In this document: positions 35,784 through 44,225 of the stretch, in pieces | Numbering within the stretch: position 1 is the first letter of the stretch | Layout: each line of letters starts with the position of its first letter | Assembly (NCBI GenBank): GCA_017403285.1 | Contig: JAFQOI010000131.1 | Span: 1 to 48,350, forward strand | DNA: 48,350 nucleotides | Reading direction: 5' to 3' | Source: a bacterium | GTDB taxonomy: Bacteria; Cyanobacteriota; Vampirovibrionia; Gastranaerophilales; Gastranaerophilaceae | Position numbers and translations under genes: made by a program | The notes under the pieces: model-generated | Database searches by the model: none | What the model was told of the DNA's origin: nothing | The model's input: only the letters and a program-made list of their open reading frames with translations

Positions 35784-36600
35784 AAGAATAACATATTTTA
35801 TACTAATGGCATTATTTTTGCTCTTTAATTCGAGCAGTGTTTTTGCAAAGGAATTTTCTTTTGCACAGATTAGTGATGTCCATTATAGTCTTTCTGATTC
35901 TTATCCTGCTAAGTATTTGTATTTCTTGAAATCTTCAATAATCAAAAAAAATCCCGATTTTGTTGTTTTTCTTGGTGATAATGTAGCAAAATCTAGAGAA
36001 GAAGATGTAATTGGTTTTATGCAGTCTATATATTCCTTAAGACTTCCTTATTATGTTGTTCTTGGTAATACAGATGCTCATAAATTATCTGGAATTGAAA
36101 AAGAAATATACCTTGATATAGTAACTACGTTTAACCATAATCAAAAAGAACAAGAAACAGATTATTATTTCCAACCAAATAAAGATGTTATTTGCGTTGT
36201 GCTTGATGTAACTCCAAATTTTGCTCCATCCAAGCATGGTGAGATATCTGATGAGCAAATAGCGTGGTTGGATAATCTGCTCTCAAAAAATTCAAAAAAA
36301 ATGTTTTTTATATTTCATCATTGCCCTCTTGTTCCACCGAGAGTTGAATATCAATTGTCAATGTTCAATGCTGAAAAATATAGAGAAATGTTAGATAAAC
36401 ATTCAAATGTTGTTTTAATTTCGTCTGGTCATTATAGACAAAGTGCGATTTCTCAAGATGAAAAAGGAATAAGACACATTTCTGCTCCAGCATTTGAAGA
36501 AGTGCCTCATTCCTATCAGTTGATTAAAGTTATCTATGATAAAAAAAGATTTAGATATCCAAAAAACATTGAAGTTTTAGTGGAAAATGTTAAGGTTTAG
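35770..36600 (+). CDS. Secreted calcineurin-like metallophosphoesterase
   Basis: 276 aa; start at ATG 35770 or 35776, both overlapping the preceding gene. The signal peptide is YFILMALFLLFNSSSVFA. Metal-binding blocks: QISDVHYS (D-x-H), VVFLGDNV (GDxx), VVLGNTDAH (where GNHD is usual), FIFHHCPLV and SSGHYRQS (where GHxH is usual). The fold and order are those of metallophosphoesterases, but two expected histidines are replaced, so activity or metal use may differ. It probably acts outside the inner membrane on a phosphomonoester or phosphodiester. It is convergent with an HTH gene and overlaps it by 11 nt. Confidence 0.85.
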   Translation: MVMCRRITYFILMALFLLFNSSSVFAKEFSFAQISDVHYSLSDSYPAKYLYFLKSSIIKKNPDFVVFLGDNVAKSREEDVIGFMQSIYSLRLPYYVVLGNTDAHKLSGIEKEIYLDIVTTFNHNQKEQETDYYFQPNKDVICVVLDVTPNFAPSKHGEISDEQIAWLDNLLSKNSKKMFFIFHHCPLVPPRVEYQLSMFNAEKYREMLDKHSNVVLISSGHYRQSAISQDEKGIRHISAPAFEEVPHSYQLIKVIYDKKRFRYPKNIEVLVENVKV

Positions 36601-37162
36601 TTTGTATGTAGTTTCTGCTACATGTAAAAATGGCTTTTAGTAGTCCAATGTTGTTTTCTGTATTAAATCCTGAATTTTGCAAGAGTTGTTTTAGCCTTGC
36701 TTCCCAAAATTCATACATTTCTTCTTTTTTTACATCTAATATTTGTGCAATTAAACTAACTTGTTCCCAGTCTAAGGGGATTGGTCTTGCACCTCTTAAA
36801 ATATCTACCATTTCGAGTCTTTGTTTTCTTGGAAATGATTTCAAAAATTGAACTGTAGTTAAATTTTTCTCTTTTTGTTTCTCTTTTATAAACTCGGTTG
36901 CTTCATCTATTAATATAGGATCTTGAGGTATTTTATATTCGACAAATTCTTCTGGTGATATGTCCATAACCGTTGCAATTCTTTCAACAGTTGTTGTTCT
37001 CGTTGAAAAGGGAATGGTTTCATCTATAAGGTTATATACATAAGAAAGAGTCACTCCAATCATTTGTGCAAAATCTTTTTTGTGAAGATTATTGTTTTCT
37101 AAAAAGTTGTATAGCATTTCGCTACTTTTCATTGTTACTATTGAATCTTTTTTATTCGCCAT
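36590..37162 (-). CDS. Transcriptional regulator with two XRE-like helix-turn-helix regions
   Basis: 190 aa. AGGAGA lies 7 nt before the ATG. The first HTH is at about 14-75 (LHKKDFAQMIGVTLSYVYNL, then IATVMDISPEEF). A second similar helical unit is at about 90-155 (LTTVQFLKSFPRKQRLEM, ILRGARPIPLDWEQVSLIAQ, LDVKKEEMYEFW). The C-terminal 35 residues are unassigned. It is probably a DNA-binding repressor; a twin-HTH layout could bind an asymmetric operator. Its 3' end overlaps the metallophosphoesterase gene. Targets unknown. Confidence 0.75.
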   Translation of the reverse strand: MANKKDSIVTMKSSEMLYNFLENNNLHKKDFAQMIGVTLSYVYNLIDETIPFSTRTTTVERIATVMDISPEEFVEYKIPQDPILIDEATEFIKEKQKEKNLTTVQFLKSFPRKQRLEMVDILRGARPIPLDWEQVSLIAQILDVKKEEMYEFWEARLKQLLQNSGFNTENNIGLLKAIFTCSRNYIQTKP

Positions 37163-37269
37163 ATTAAAATCTCCTGTTTTTTAGTATAATTATATTTCTG
37201 TAAGGGAATTAAAATGGTAAGCAGATTATTTCCATAGGATAATTTTTATAAAAGAAAAGGCAGGCATGA

Positions 37270-37833
37270 ATGAAACTTGTAATATGTTTGGGAAATCCTG
37301 GTGATAAATATGCAAAAACAAGACATAATATTGGTTTTATGTTTGCCGATGTTCTGTGTGAAAAAATAGATGCACGTTTTAGCGTTGAATCAAAATTTAA
37401 GGCACATATTGCAAAAGGTGTTTATAATAACGAAGCGATATGGATTGTAAAACCTCAGACATTTATGAATTTATCTGGTGAATCTCTTAATTTATTAAAA
37501 AGTTTTTATAAAATTGATATTAATGACTTGTTTTTAGTGTATGATGACATTGCTTTAAATTTAGGTGTATTGAGATTTCGTCCAAAAGGTTCCGCAGGTG
37601 GTCATAATGGCGTAAAATCTATTATTCAATATGCATCAACAGATGTTTTTCATCGTTTAAAAATAGGTATTGGCCCACAACCTCCATTTATGAAATCAGA
37701 AGATTTTGTTCTCCAAAATTTTTCTTTTGAAGACAGTAAACTTCTTCAAGAAACAGTAAATAAGTCTGTAGATTCTTTTTTGTATTATTTAGAAAATGGA
37801 ATAGATAAAGCACAGAATATATATAATAGATAA
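37270..37833 (+). CDS. pth: Peptidyl-tRNA hydrolase
   Basis: 187 aa. It starts MKLVICLGNPGDKYAKTRHN with catalytic His19. The KPQTFMNLSGES block, the VYDDIALNLG Asp near 93 and KGSAGGHNGVKSI are all conserved. It frees tRNA from peptidyl-tRNA dropped by ribosomes; essential in most bacteria. It is full length. AAAGGCAGG lies just before the ATG. It stands alone between the HTH gene and a long intergenic region. Confidence 0.97.
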   Translation: MKLVICLGNPGDKYAKTRHNIGFMFADVLCEKIDARFSVESKFKAHIAKGVYNNEAIWIVKPQTFMNLSGESLNLLKSFYKIDINDLFLVYDDIALNLGVLRFRPKGSAGGHNGVKSIIQYASTDVFHRLKIGIGPQPPFMKSEDFVLQNFSFEDSKLLQETVNKSVDSFLYYLENGIDKAQNIYNR

Positions 37834-37865
37834 ATTTTATTTTTATTTTCAACTTGAATTGCTCT

Positions 37866-37892
37866 AAAAAAAAGAGGGCATTGGTTTGCCCT
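37866..37892 (-). terminator. Terminator-like hairpin facing the minus strand
   Basis: Stem AGGGCA / TGCCCT with loop of 6, with eight A on its left (a T-run on the minus strand). No minus-strand gene lies within 500 nt to the right, so it may end an unannotated small RNA. Confidence 0.5.
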
Positions 37893-38103
37893 ACTGTCTG
37901 GAATTAAGAATAGTTGGAAGTATGAAAAAGATAATTATATATAACGAAAGAAATGCTTTTTTAACAATTCGCCAGTCGGACTAAAAAAAATAGTTCTATT
38001 GGCTAATATAAAAAACGTTTATTAAGTGCTAAAAATACACTTAATGCCAAAACACAATATGTGTAAGGCTTTTTAAAAAAATAACAAATGTAAAAAATAA
38101 CTA

Positions 38104-38132
38104 TTGACAAAATATTTTTTCTATTTCATAAT
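38104..38132 (+). promoter_or_regulatory. Sigma70-type promoter
   Basis: TTGACA (38104-38109), 17-nt spacer, CATAAT (38127-38132), about 50 nt before the ATG of the 90-aa protein. It is the best consensus promoter in the window. Confidence 0.75.
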
Positions 38133-38184
38133 AAAAACATAAAATAAAGTGTATACAAAACACTTAAACAAAGAGGATATAAAA

Positions 38185-38457
38185 ATGAAAATAAATTCAA
38201 TTAATAATTTAAACGCATTTTCAACTCAATCTAAAAGTCAAACTTTTGGAAAAACTGCTGTACCATATCCTGAATATAAAAATGCTTATATTTATAGTTC
38301 AACACAATCAGCAGGTGTTATTGATAGAATATCAGAAAAAATTTCTAAATTGTTTCAACCAGAAGTTTCAAATGAAGCAAGTAGAATTAAATCTCAAATA
38401 AATACAGTTTTTGAAGATACTGCTTCAAAAAAATCACAATTATGTTTTTATGCATAG
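38185..38457 (+). CDS. Short lineage-type hypothetical protein (MKINSINN... FGK)
   Basis: 90 aa from ATG 38185 with AGAGGAT about 7 nt upstream. The N-terminus MKINSINNLNAFSTQSK followed by TFGKT resembles a family of short proteins frequent in Gastranaerophilales-like genomes (from memory, not searched). There is no signal peptide or membrane helix. The middle has an amphipathic segment (VIDRISEKISKLFQPE). It has a near-consensus promoter of its own, suggesting strong expression. Function unknown. Convergent with the ABC permease gene. Confidence 0.7.
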   Translation: MKINSINNLNAFSTQSKSQTFGKTAVPYPEYKNAYIYSSTQSAGVIDRISEKISKLFQPEVSNEASRIKSQINTVFEDTASKKSQLCFYA

Positions 38458-38462
38458 TTAGG

Positions 38463-39347
38463 TTATTCGTTAATAACCCATTTCTTTCTACTTTTCCATT
38501 GAATTAAGGTTAATATTAAAATAAAGCAGAATAATATATACGCGATAGCGGAGGCTTTTCCTATATTAAAGAATTCGAAAGCGTTTTTGAAAAGCCAATA
38601 TACCAATACATTTGTTGAATTTGTTGGACCACCTTGTGTCATCAAGTAAATTAAATCAAAAACCTGAAACGAACTTATAGTTGTTATCAATAAAACAAAT
38701 AGTATCGTTGGGGATAAAAGTGGTAGTGTTATTTTAAAAAAGGTATTAATTGGGTTAGACCCATCTATTTTTGCTGCTTCGTATATTTGATTATTTATTG
38801 ATGAAAATCCAGACAGGCAGATTATCATATTGTAGCCAATTAATTTCCATACTGATACTATTATGAGCGCTGTCAAAGCCAATTTTGGGTCATAAAGCCA
38901 CTGTTTGTTAGTTTTTAGTAGAATATTTAAAAATCCTATGTTAGGATCAAAAATCCATTGCCAAATCATTGCAATTACTATCATTGGGGTAATAAATGGA
39001 AGGAAATATGCCGTTTTGAAAAAATTTTGGCAAACTATTTTGCTATGTATAATTGCTGCTAGTATTATTGGGAAAATTGTGCCTAAAATTGTGACAGAAA
39101 GAGCATATACTATTGTGTTTTTTAAAATAAACCAAAATTCTGTTGATTTAACTAGTTCAATATAGTTTTCTAACCCAATATATTGAATCTTATTTATAAG
39201 ATTCCATTTGCAAAAACTTAGAAAAAGTGAAGCTAAAGAAGGAAAAAAAATAAAAATCAGACATCCAATTATCGACGGCAAAATAAACAAAAGTGCCGTT
39301 CTGGTGGAATTATTTATATTTTTATTATTTTTGCTTGTTTTTTTCAA
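38463..39347 (-). CDS. Sugar ABC transporter permease (MalF/UgpA type)
   Basis: About 294 aa if started at TTG 39347. The frame is open to a GTG at 39437, but that would add a 30-residue Tyr/Ile-rich leader and overlap the divergent gene, so the start is uncertain. There are six membrane helices. The first is TALLFILPSIIGCLIFIFFP, and the EAA cytoplasmic loop that docks the ATPase is YEAAKIDGSNPINTFFKITL. FLPFITPMIVIAMIWQWIF and LIYLMTQGGPTNSTNVLVYW are typical of CUT1 sugar permeases. No second permease, binding protein or ATPase is adjacent, which is unusual for this family. Confidence 0.85.
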   Translation of the reverse strand: MKKTSKNNKNINNSTRTALLFILPSIIGCLIFIFFPSLASLFLSFCKWNLINKIQYIGLENYIELVKSTEFWFILKNTIVYALSVTILGTIFPIILAAIIHSKIVCQNFFKTAYFLPFITPMIVIAMIWQWIFDPNIGFLNILLKTNKQWLYDPKLALTALIIVSVWKLIGYNMIICLSGFSSINNQIYEAAKIDGSNPINTFFKITLPLLSPTILFVLLITTISSFQVFDLIYLMTQGGPTNSTNVLVYWLFKNAFEFFNIGKASAIAYILFCFILILTLIQWKSRKKWVINE

Positions 39348-39426
39348 AATAAACTTTACATATATACTTTTTATGATGTAAAAAGTATAATTGTTTTTAA
39401 TAATATAGACAAGGAAATTAACAAAC

Positions 39427-40917
39427 ATGATAAACACACAAGATTTGAGTGCTTTTGGAAAAAATGATATTCGAGGGATATATGGTGAAAATGTTAATGA
39501 AGAGCTTTTTTACTATGTAGGAAAAGGTTTTATTCGTTATATAAAAGAAAAATCAGGTTTAAATCCATCTGATATATGGGTTACAGTTTCAAGAGATGCA
39601 AGATTGCATTCTGAATCTTTGGTAAAGGTTTTAATCAAGGGAATTGTGCATACTGGTGCTAATGTGCTAAATTTAGACGTTGTGCCAACACCACTTGGAT
39701 ATTATTCTGAATTTGCTACATATCCTGAGAATATTGCAAGTGATGTAAAAATTTCAGCGGCATTGATTGTTACTGCTAGTCATAATCCACCAGAATATAA
39801 TGGTCTTAAAATGACTTATGATAAAGCATCTTTAAATGAAGGTGAAATTAAGCTTGTAAAACAATATACTCAAGATGAAATGTACAGTGATATTTCGGCA
39901 GTAAGACATGGTGAATCAAGATTATTCAATATAATTCCACAATATCTTGATTCTGTCGCTTCAAAATTTCCACAAGTTGGTAGGGGAATAAAAGTTGTAA
40001 CTGATTGTGCAAATGGAACTGCTGGAGTTATAGCGCCTGAATTATATAGAGAAATTGGTTGTGAGGTTGTTGAATTGTACACTGAACCTGATGGAAAATT
40101 TCCTAACCATCATCCAAATCCAAGTGATTTTTCAACGTTAGAAGATATAAGAAAAAAAGTCATTGAAACAAAGGCGGATTTGGGTATTGCTTTTGATGGT
40201 GATTCTGATAGGCTTGGTGTTATAACTTCAGAGGGTGATGTTATAACAGGTGATAAACTCTTGTATATTTATGCGCAAGATATTATCAAAGATTTGGCTC
40301 CAAGAGGGGAAAAGCCTGTTGTTGTTTCTGAGGTTAAATGTTCTCAGGTTTTATTTGATGAGATAAACAAACTTGGCGGATATTCTGTTATGGCAAAAAC
40401 GGGGCATGGTTACATTAAATCAAAAATGAAAGAAACCGATGCTATTCTCGCTGGTGAAATGTCAGGGCATATGTTCTTTAAAGATAGATTTTATGGTTTC
40501 GATGATGCTGTTTATTCTGGTTGTAGAATAATTGAAATTGTTGCAAAAAATAAGAGAAATAATCCAAAATTTAAACTCTCTGATTTATTGCTACCTTTTG
40601 AAAAAGTTCACACTATGAATGAAGTCAGATACACTTGTGCTAACGAATTGAAAAAAGTTGTATTAGAAACAGTAACTAAAAAGATAGAGGAAGATAATTA
40701 CATTTTTGGCACTAAAATAAATAATATAGTTAAGTTAGACGGATTGAGGATTATCTTCCCTAATGGTTTTGCTTTAATCAGACAAAGTAATACTGAGCCA
40801 GTATTTACTTTAAGATTTGAAGCAGATAATAAGGAAAATGCTGAGCATTATTACAATGTGATGATTTCTTTATTAGATGAATGTATAAAAAATCTAGTTG
40901 AAAGTGAGGAGAAATGA
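39427..40917 (+). CDS. manB: Phosphomannomutase/phosphoglucomutase
   Basis: 496 aa. The phospho-serine loop is VTASHNPPEYNGLKM with Ser118. The Mg-binding loop is AFDGDSDRLG near 257. The sugar-specificity loop is GEMSGHMFF and the phosphate-binding tail is RQSNTEPVFTLRFE. It interconverts hexose 1- and 6-phosphates for glycans and glycogen. AAGGA lies 11 nt upstream. Its TGA overlaps the next start by 4 nt, making it the head of an operon with sppA, a Yip1-like gene and a repeat protein. Mannose or glucose preference cannot be read; the symbol is a family-level guess. Confidence 0.93.
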   Translation: MINTQDLSAFGKNDIRGIYGENVNEELFYYVGKGFIRYIKEKSGLNPSDIWVTVSRDARLHSESLVKVLIKGIVHTGANVLNLDVVPTPLGYYSEFATYPENIASDVKISAALIVTASHNPPEYNGLKMTYDKASLNEGEIKLVKQYTQDEMYSDISAVRHGESRLFNIIPQYLDSVASKFPQVGRGIKVVTDCANGTAGVIAPELYREIGCEVVELYTEPDGKFPNHHPNPSDFSTLEDIRKKVIETKADLGIAFDGDSDRLGVITSEGDVITGDKLLYIYAQDIIKDLAPRGEKPVVVSEVKCSQVLFDEINKLGGYSVMAKTGHGYIKSKMKETDAILAGEMSGHMFFKDRFYGFDDAVYSGCRIIEIVAKNKRNNPKFKLSDLLLPFEKVHTMNEVRYTCANELKKVVLETVTKKIEEDNYIFGTKINNIVKLDGLRIIFPNGFALIRQSNTEPVFTLRFEADNKENAEHYYNVMISLLDECIKNLVESEEK

Positions 40918-41924
40918 AACCTTCATTGATTTCCAAAATTGTAATATTTTTATGTATACTTTCTTTGATTGTGGGATTTTTCTGTATAGATAAAGATACA
41001 ATATATGGAGTTGCAAAAGACGAAGCAAAAACAAAGAAAATAGTGAGTGCTACAAACAAAATAGCGGTAATGGAGTTGGAAGGAACTATTGCGGCTTCAT
41101 ACGAATCTAGCTTGTTTGGAACTGAAGTGTCAGCACCAGCGTTATTAAAATTATTAAAATCAGCAAAAACAGATAACACGATAAAAGGAATTATTATAAA
41201 AATAAACTCCCCAGGTGGTACTGTTGCTATGTCACAAAATATTTATAACCAAATTATGGAGACACGAAAATATAAACCGGTTATTGCTGTGTTTGATGAC
41301 GTTGCTGCTTCTGGTGGTTATTATATTGCTGCTGCTACAGATAGAATTATTGCTCAAAGTGGCACATTGACGGGCAGTATTGGGGTTATCATGTCTTTTA
41401 TGGATTATCATCAATTATTGTCTGATAAACTTAATATAAATTCTGTAGTAATAAAGAGTGGTAAATTCAAAGATATGGGGTCTGGTACAAGACCAATTAC
41501 AGAAGAAGAAAAAGCGCTTATGCAGAATATAATAAATGATTCTTATGCTCAATTTATTGATGCTATCACAATTGGTAGAGTTAATAGAAATGACAAATAT
41601 TCTGTTAAAAAGAGAGCATTGTCAAAGGATGTTCTTAGAGCATATGCGGATGGACGTATTTTTACTGGTCGTCAAGCAGAAAAACTCGGCTTCGTTGATG
41701 CCATTGGCGGAATGGATGTTGCTCAAAAAATGATTGAAAGAATGGCTCAAGAAAAATTTAACAATAAATTGGCAGCAAAACTTGTTGATTATAGAGCAAA
41801 GAGTTATTTCGCAGAATATTTATCTGCATTTAGTGAATATGGCGCAAAGAATACATTAAAGTTAACTGATTTTGTGCCACATAGTATGATATTAAGTAGA
41901 AGGCCTTTATATTTATGGGAATAA
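40914..41924 (+). CDS. sppA: Signal peptide peptidase SppA (36K type, S49)
   Basis: 336 aa. An N-terminal membrane anchor spans about 7-25. The S49 core runs from KIAVMELEGTIAAS. The nucleophile Ser123 lies in DDVAASGGYYIAAA and the general-base Lys in KSGKFKDMGS (about 174-176). Short type, like the Bacillus protein. It degrades leftover signal peptides and membrane proteins in the membrane. ATGA overlap with the mutase gene and a 10-nt overlap with the next gene show a tight operon. The remaining S49 features are intact. Confidence 0.94.
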   Translation: MKPSLISKIVIFLCILSLIVGFFCIDKDTIYGVAKDEAKTKKIVSATNKIAVMELEGTIAASYESSLFGTEVSAPALLKLLKSAKTDNTIKGIIIKINSPGGTVAMSQNIYNQIMETRKYKPVIAVFDDVAASGGYYIAAATDRIIAQSGTLTGSIGVIMSFMDYHQLLSDKLNINSVVIKSGKFKDMGSGTRPITEEEKALMQNIINDSYAQFIDAITIGRVNRNDKYSVKKRALSKDVLRAYADGRIFTGRQAEKLGFVDAIGGMDVAQKMIERMAQEKFNNKLAAKLVDYRAKSYFAEYLSAFSEYGAKNTLKLTDFVPHSMILSRRPLYLWE

Positions 41925-42493
41925 CAACTGACGAATTTTTTGAGAATATTTATAGCATTATATTTTCACCCAAAGAATTTTTTGAAAGAAAGACTGTTAA
42001 AATTTCAATCAGGGTGGCTATAGCCAATGTTTTGTTTGTAGCATTAATTTCTAAATTGGCTATGAGTATTTTTGATGGTTCTATATTAAAATTACATTCG
42101 GCCTTTTCTATCGCTTGGGCTGTATTTTCTATTCTAGTTGTTTGGTTTTTAACGGCTTTGTTTTTTGAATATGTTGCAAAAATATATTCAAAGGATGCTG
42201 GTCTTGATAAAATTCTTTATTATACATCATTTGCACCAATTCCTTATATCTTTTTTGCTCCGTTAAACCTTATAAAACAAGCAGGAACATTTGGTTATGT
42301 TGTAGGTACATTGGTCGAGTTATCTTTATATTTATGGATAATTATTTTGTATGCGAATTGTATAAAAGTCGTATATGATATCAGTTTGTCTAGAGCCTTT
42401 ATGGTTATATTTTTACCATTCGTTTCGGCATTCTTTCTTTTATATTGGATGGTATGTTTTTTCTCAAGACTTGCGTATATATTTTCCATATAG
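41915..42493 (+). CDS. Yip1-domain membrane protein
   Basis: 192 aa with about five hydrophobic segments (residues about 32-52, 60-90, 108-128, 133-155, 165-190). The layout FSPKEFFERKT at the N-terminus, then helices with YYTSFAPIPYIFFAPL, fits the Yip1 family of bacterial inner-membrane proteins, whose role is unclear. It overlaps sppA by 10 nt and is followed 10 nt later by a secreted repeat protein. This gene order suggests envelope function. Confidence 0.72.
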   Translation: MGITTDEFFENIYSIIFSPKEFFERKTVKISIRVAIANVLFVALISKLAMSIFDGSILKLHSAFSIAWAVFSILVVWFLTALFFEYVAKIYSKDAGLDKILYYTSFAPIPYIFFAPLNLIKQAGTFGYVVGTLVELSLYLWIIILYANCIKVVYDISLSRAFMVIFLPFVSAFFLLYWMVCFFSRLAYIFSI

Positions 42494-42503
42494 AGAAAAG
42501 GTT

Positions 42504-43382
42504 ATGAAAAAAATAATATTCTTGATATTTTGTATATTTTTTATTCCATTATCAGTTATTGCTCAAGTTGAGAATTTAACTGCTATTGAAAACTCGGTAT
42601 TTGGTACTGATTTTAAGAAAAATTCTAATGCAAAAAGAGTTGAAAGACTTGAAAAACATATATATGGTACAAAAAAAACAGGTGATTTAAATACCAGAAT
42701 TCAAAATATTCAAGATGACATTGGTTTTTCAATGCCAGTTCTTCCGAAGCAAAATCAAGCACAAAGTGGAACTTCGTTAAGAGATAATTTAAATATTCCA
42801 TTAAGTGATGAATTAATGAATATGCAAGAAGATGCTTCTGTAGATTATCCAATTGTAGATAAAATGGAAGAGGAAGTTTTTAATACAACATATAAAAAAG
42901 AAAATATATATAAAAGATTAGATAGGTTAGAAGAAAGGGTTTTCAATAAAAAAACGAATGCCTCTTTAAATGAGAGGGTAAATAATCTTGCTTCTGTAAT
43001 TGTTCCTGTTAAATCTTCATCAAGAATGCCTAATAGTGGACAATATAGTGCTGACGAAATAAACGATTATTATTCAAAAAGTGGGTTAGAAACGGTTAAT
43101 GATCAAACGATTGTGTTTCAACTTTCTGTTTTAGAACAAGAACTTTTAAAAAATAATTATGAAAATGAAAATATCGCAAGCCGTTTAAGTCGTCTTGAGA
43201 ATAAAATTTTTAATAGAACATTTCCTACTGATAATGATGTTAGCAGGGTTCAACGATTAATGGTTGCATATGAAGCAAAGAAAAATAGTTACAAGTATGA
43301 GAATAATAGAAAAATGCAAAATATGGCTGCATTTTCTCAACTTGGTGGAATTCTTTTAATGCTTCTAGCAATTTTACTTTAG
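42504..43382 (+). CDS. Secreted three-repeat protein with C-terminal membrane segment
   Basis: 292 aa from ATG 42504 (AAAAGG 4 nt upstream). The signal peptide is IIFLIFCIFFIPLSVIA. Three repeats of about 45 residues share xxxE-x-x-x(F/L)-x-x(T/N)-x(Y/F)-x10-RL-x-RLE-x-x-(I/V)(F/Y). They occur near 24-68 (AIENSVFGTDFKKNSNAKRV), 125-170 (KMEEEVFNTTYKKENIYKRL) and 215-260 (VLEQELLKNNYENENIASRL). A hydrophobic stretch ends the protein (LGGILLMLLAILL). The repeats should form paired helices or coiled coils. I know similar repeats only from cyanobacterial-type proteins of unknown function. Last gene of the mutase-sppA operon. Confidence 0.75.
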   Translation: MKKIIFLIFCIFFIPLSVIAQVENLTAIENSVFGTDFKKNSNAKRVERLEKHIYGTKKTGDLNTRIQNIQDDIGFSMPVLPKQNQAQSGTSLRDNLNIPLSDELMNMQEDASVDYPIVDKMEEEVFNTTYKKENIYKRLDRLEERVFNKKTNASLNERVNNLASVIVPVKSSSRMPNSGQYSADEINDYYSKSGLETVNDQTIVFQLSVLEQELLKNNYENENIASRLSRLENKIFNRTFPTDNDVSRVQRLMVAYEAKKNSYKYENNRKMQNMAAFSQLGGILLMLLAILL

Positions 43383-44068
43383 AATCCTGATGCAATGTCT
43401 TCAAATACATTTGCAGTTGGCGCTTTACCTATTGAATCTATAGTTGATTCAAAAATATCATTTATTTGTTTTTTTATTTCTTTTTTTTCTGTTCTATTTT
43501 CTTTTACTAATCTGATTGTATCAACACCTTTTTCTGCAATTTTGCTGCCAGTTGAATATCCTGCTAAGGAAATTGCAGCATACGTCATCCCTCTTGCTAC
43601 ATAAACTGCGCCTTGTGCAATTTTATTTCTTTTTACAAATGGATGAGATAGAATACTTTTTTCAATTATAGGCAGAATTTTTTCCGCACCTTTTTCAAAT
43701 GCATACATAGATGCAATTCCGCTTGCTTGTGATGTTCCTGTTTTAATTTTATCGTCTGATTTTATGGTGTTGTAAATTCCCGATGCTATAAAAAGCGGGT
43801 ATAAAACTTTTTTTAATTTTTTTGCAGTTTCCCCAAGAACGGCAAGAACAGGATTCTTTTTTGTTGCTAGTGCTCTAACTCCAGAAACTGACGATGTCGC
43901 TGCGTTATTTGGGCATGCTGTAGTTTTTGGAATATTTGTATTTGCAAAAAAATCGGCACTACGAACAGTTTGAATTACACCTACTCCGCTTTTGAATAGA
44001 TTTTCTTCCTTTGCTCCGTATATAAAGTTTCTGCCTGCAAAAAATAAGCAGGATATACCATTTGGCAT
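43379..44068 (-). CDS. Hypothetical protein, lineage-type
   Basis: 229 aa. The N-terminus is MPNGISCLFFAGRNFIYGAK. A helical middle contains possible weak membrane segments (VLYPLFIASGIYNTI; ARGMTYAAISLAGYST). The C-terminal half is charged and coiled (VKENRTEKKEIKKQINDIFE). There is no clear signal peptide. It overlaps the 3' end of the repeat-protein gene by 4 nt. No SD sequence is evident. I do not recognise it. Composition resembles the hypothetical protein at 47011-47529, both with Ala/Gly-rich helices and Lys-rich ends. Confidence 0.6.
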   Translation of the reverse strand: MPNGISCLFFAGRNFIYGAKEENLFKSGVGVIQTVRSADFFANTNIPKTTACPNNAATSSVSGVRALATKKNPVLAVLGETAKKLKKVLYPLFIASGIYNTIKSDDKIKTGTSQASGIASMYAFEKGAEKILPIIEKSILSHPFVKRNKIAQGAVYVARGMTYAAISLAGYSTGSKIAEKGVDTIRLVKENRTEKKEIKKQINDIFESTIDSIGKAPTANVFEDIASGF

Positions 44069-44225
44069 ACTTTACCCTTGTACTTATACTTACTTACATT
44101 TATAAAAACATTTTTAAACATCAAATTTACTGAAAAAGATACTTTCGTTACAAATTTAACAAATGGTTAATATGTGTAATGTTTTGTGAGAGAATATAAC
44201 CACATGGTAGGAGAGGAGAGAAAAA

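Larger units (their letters stand above)
37834..38184 (+). other. Structured intergenic region, possible small RNA
   Basis: 351 nt without a recognised gene. It holds a minus-strand terminator-like hairpin (37866-37892); a 13-bp hairpin with one mismatch (GCCAGTCGGACTA / TAGTTCTATTGGC) at 37971-38003; a second hairpin (ATTAAGTG / CACTTAAT) at 38020-38044; and a GCC..CACA..TGTG..GGC fold followed by TTTTT at 38046-38074. A promoter for the next gene lies at 38104-38132. This density of inverted repeats suggests a non-coding RNA, strand uncertain. Confidence 0.4.

Noticed and set aside
39348-39437. Longer N-terminus for the sugar permease (GTG 39437)
   Set aside because: It adds an unusual Tyr/Ile-rich leader and overlaps the divergent mutase gene; family proteins start close to the first helix.
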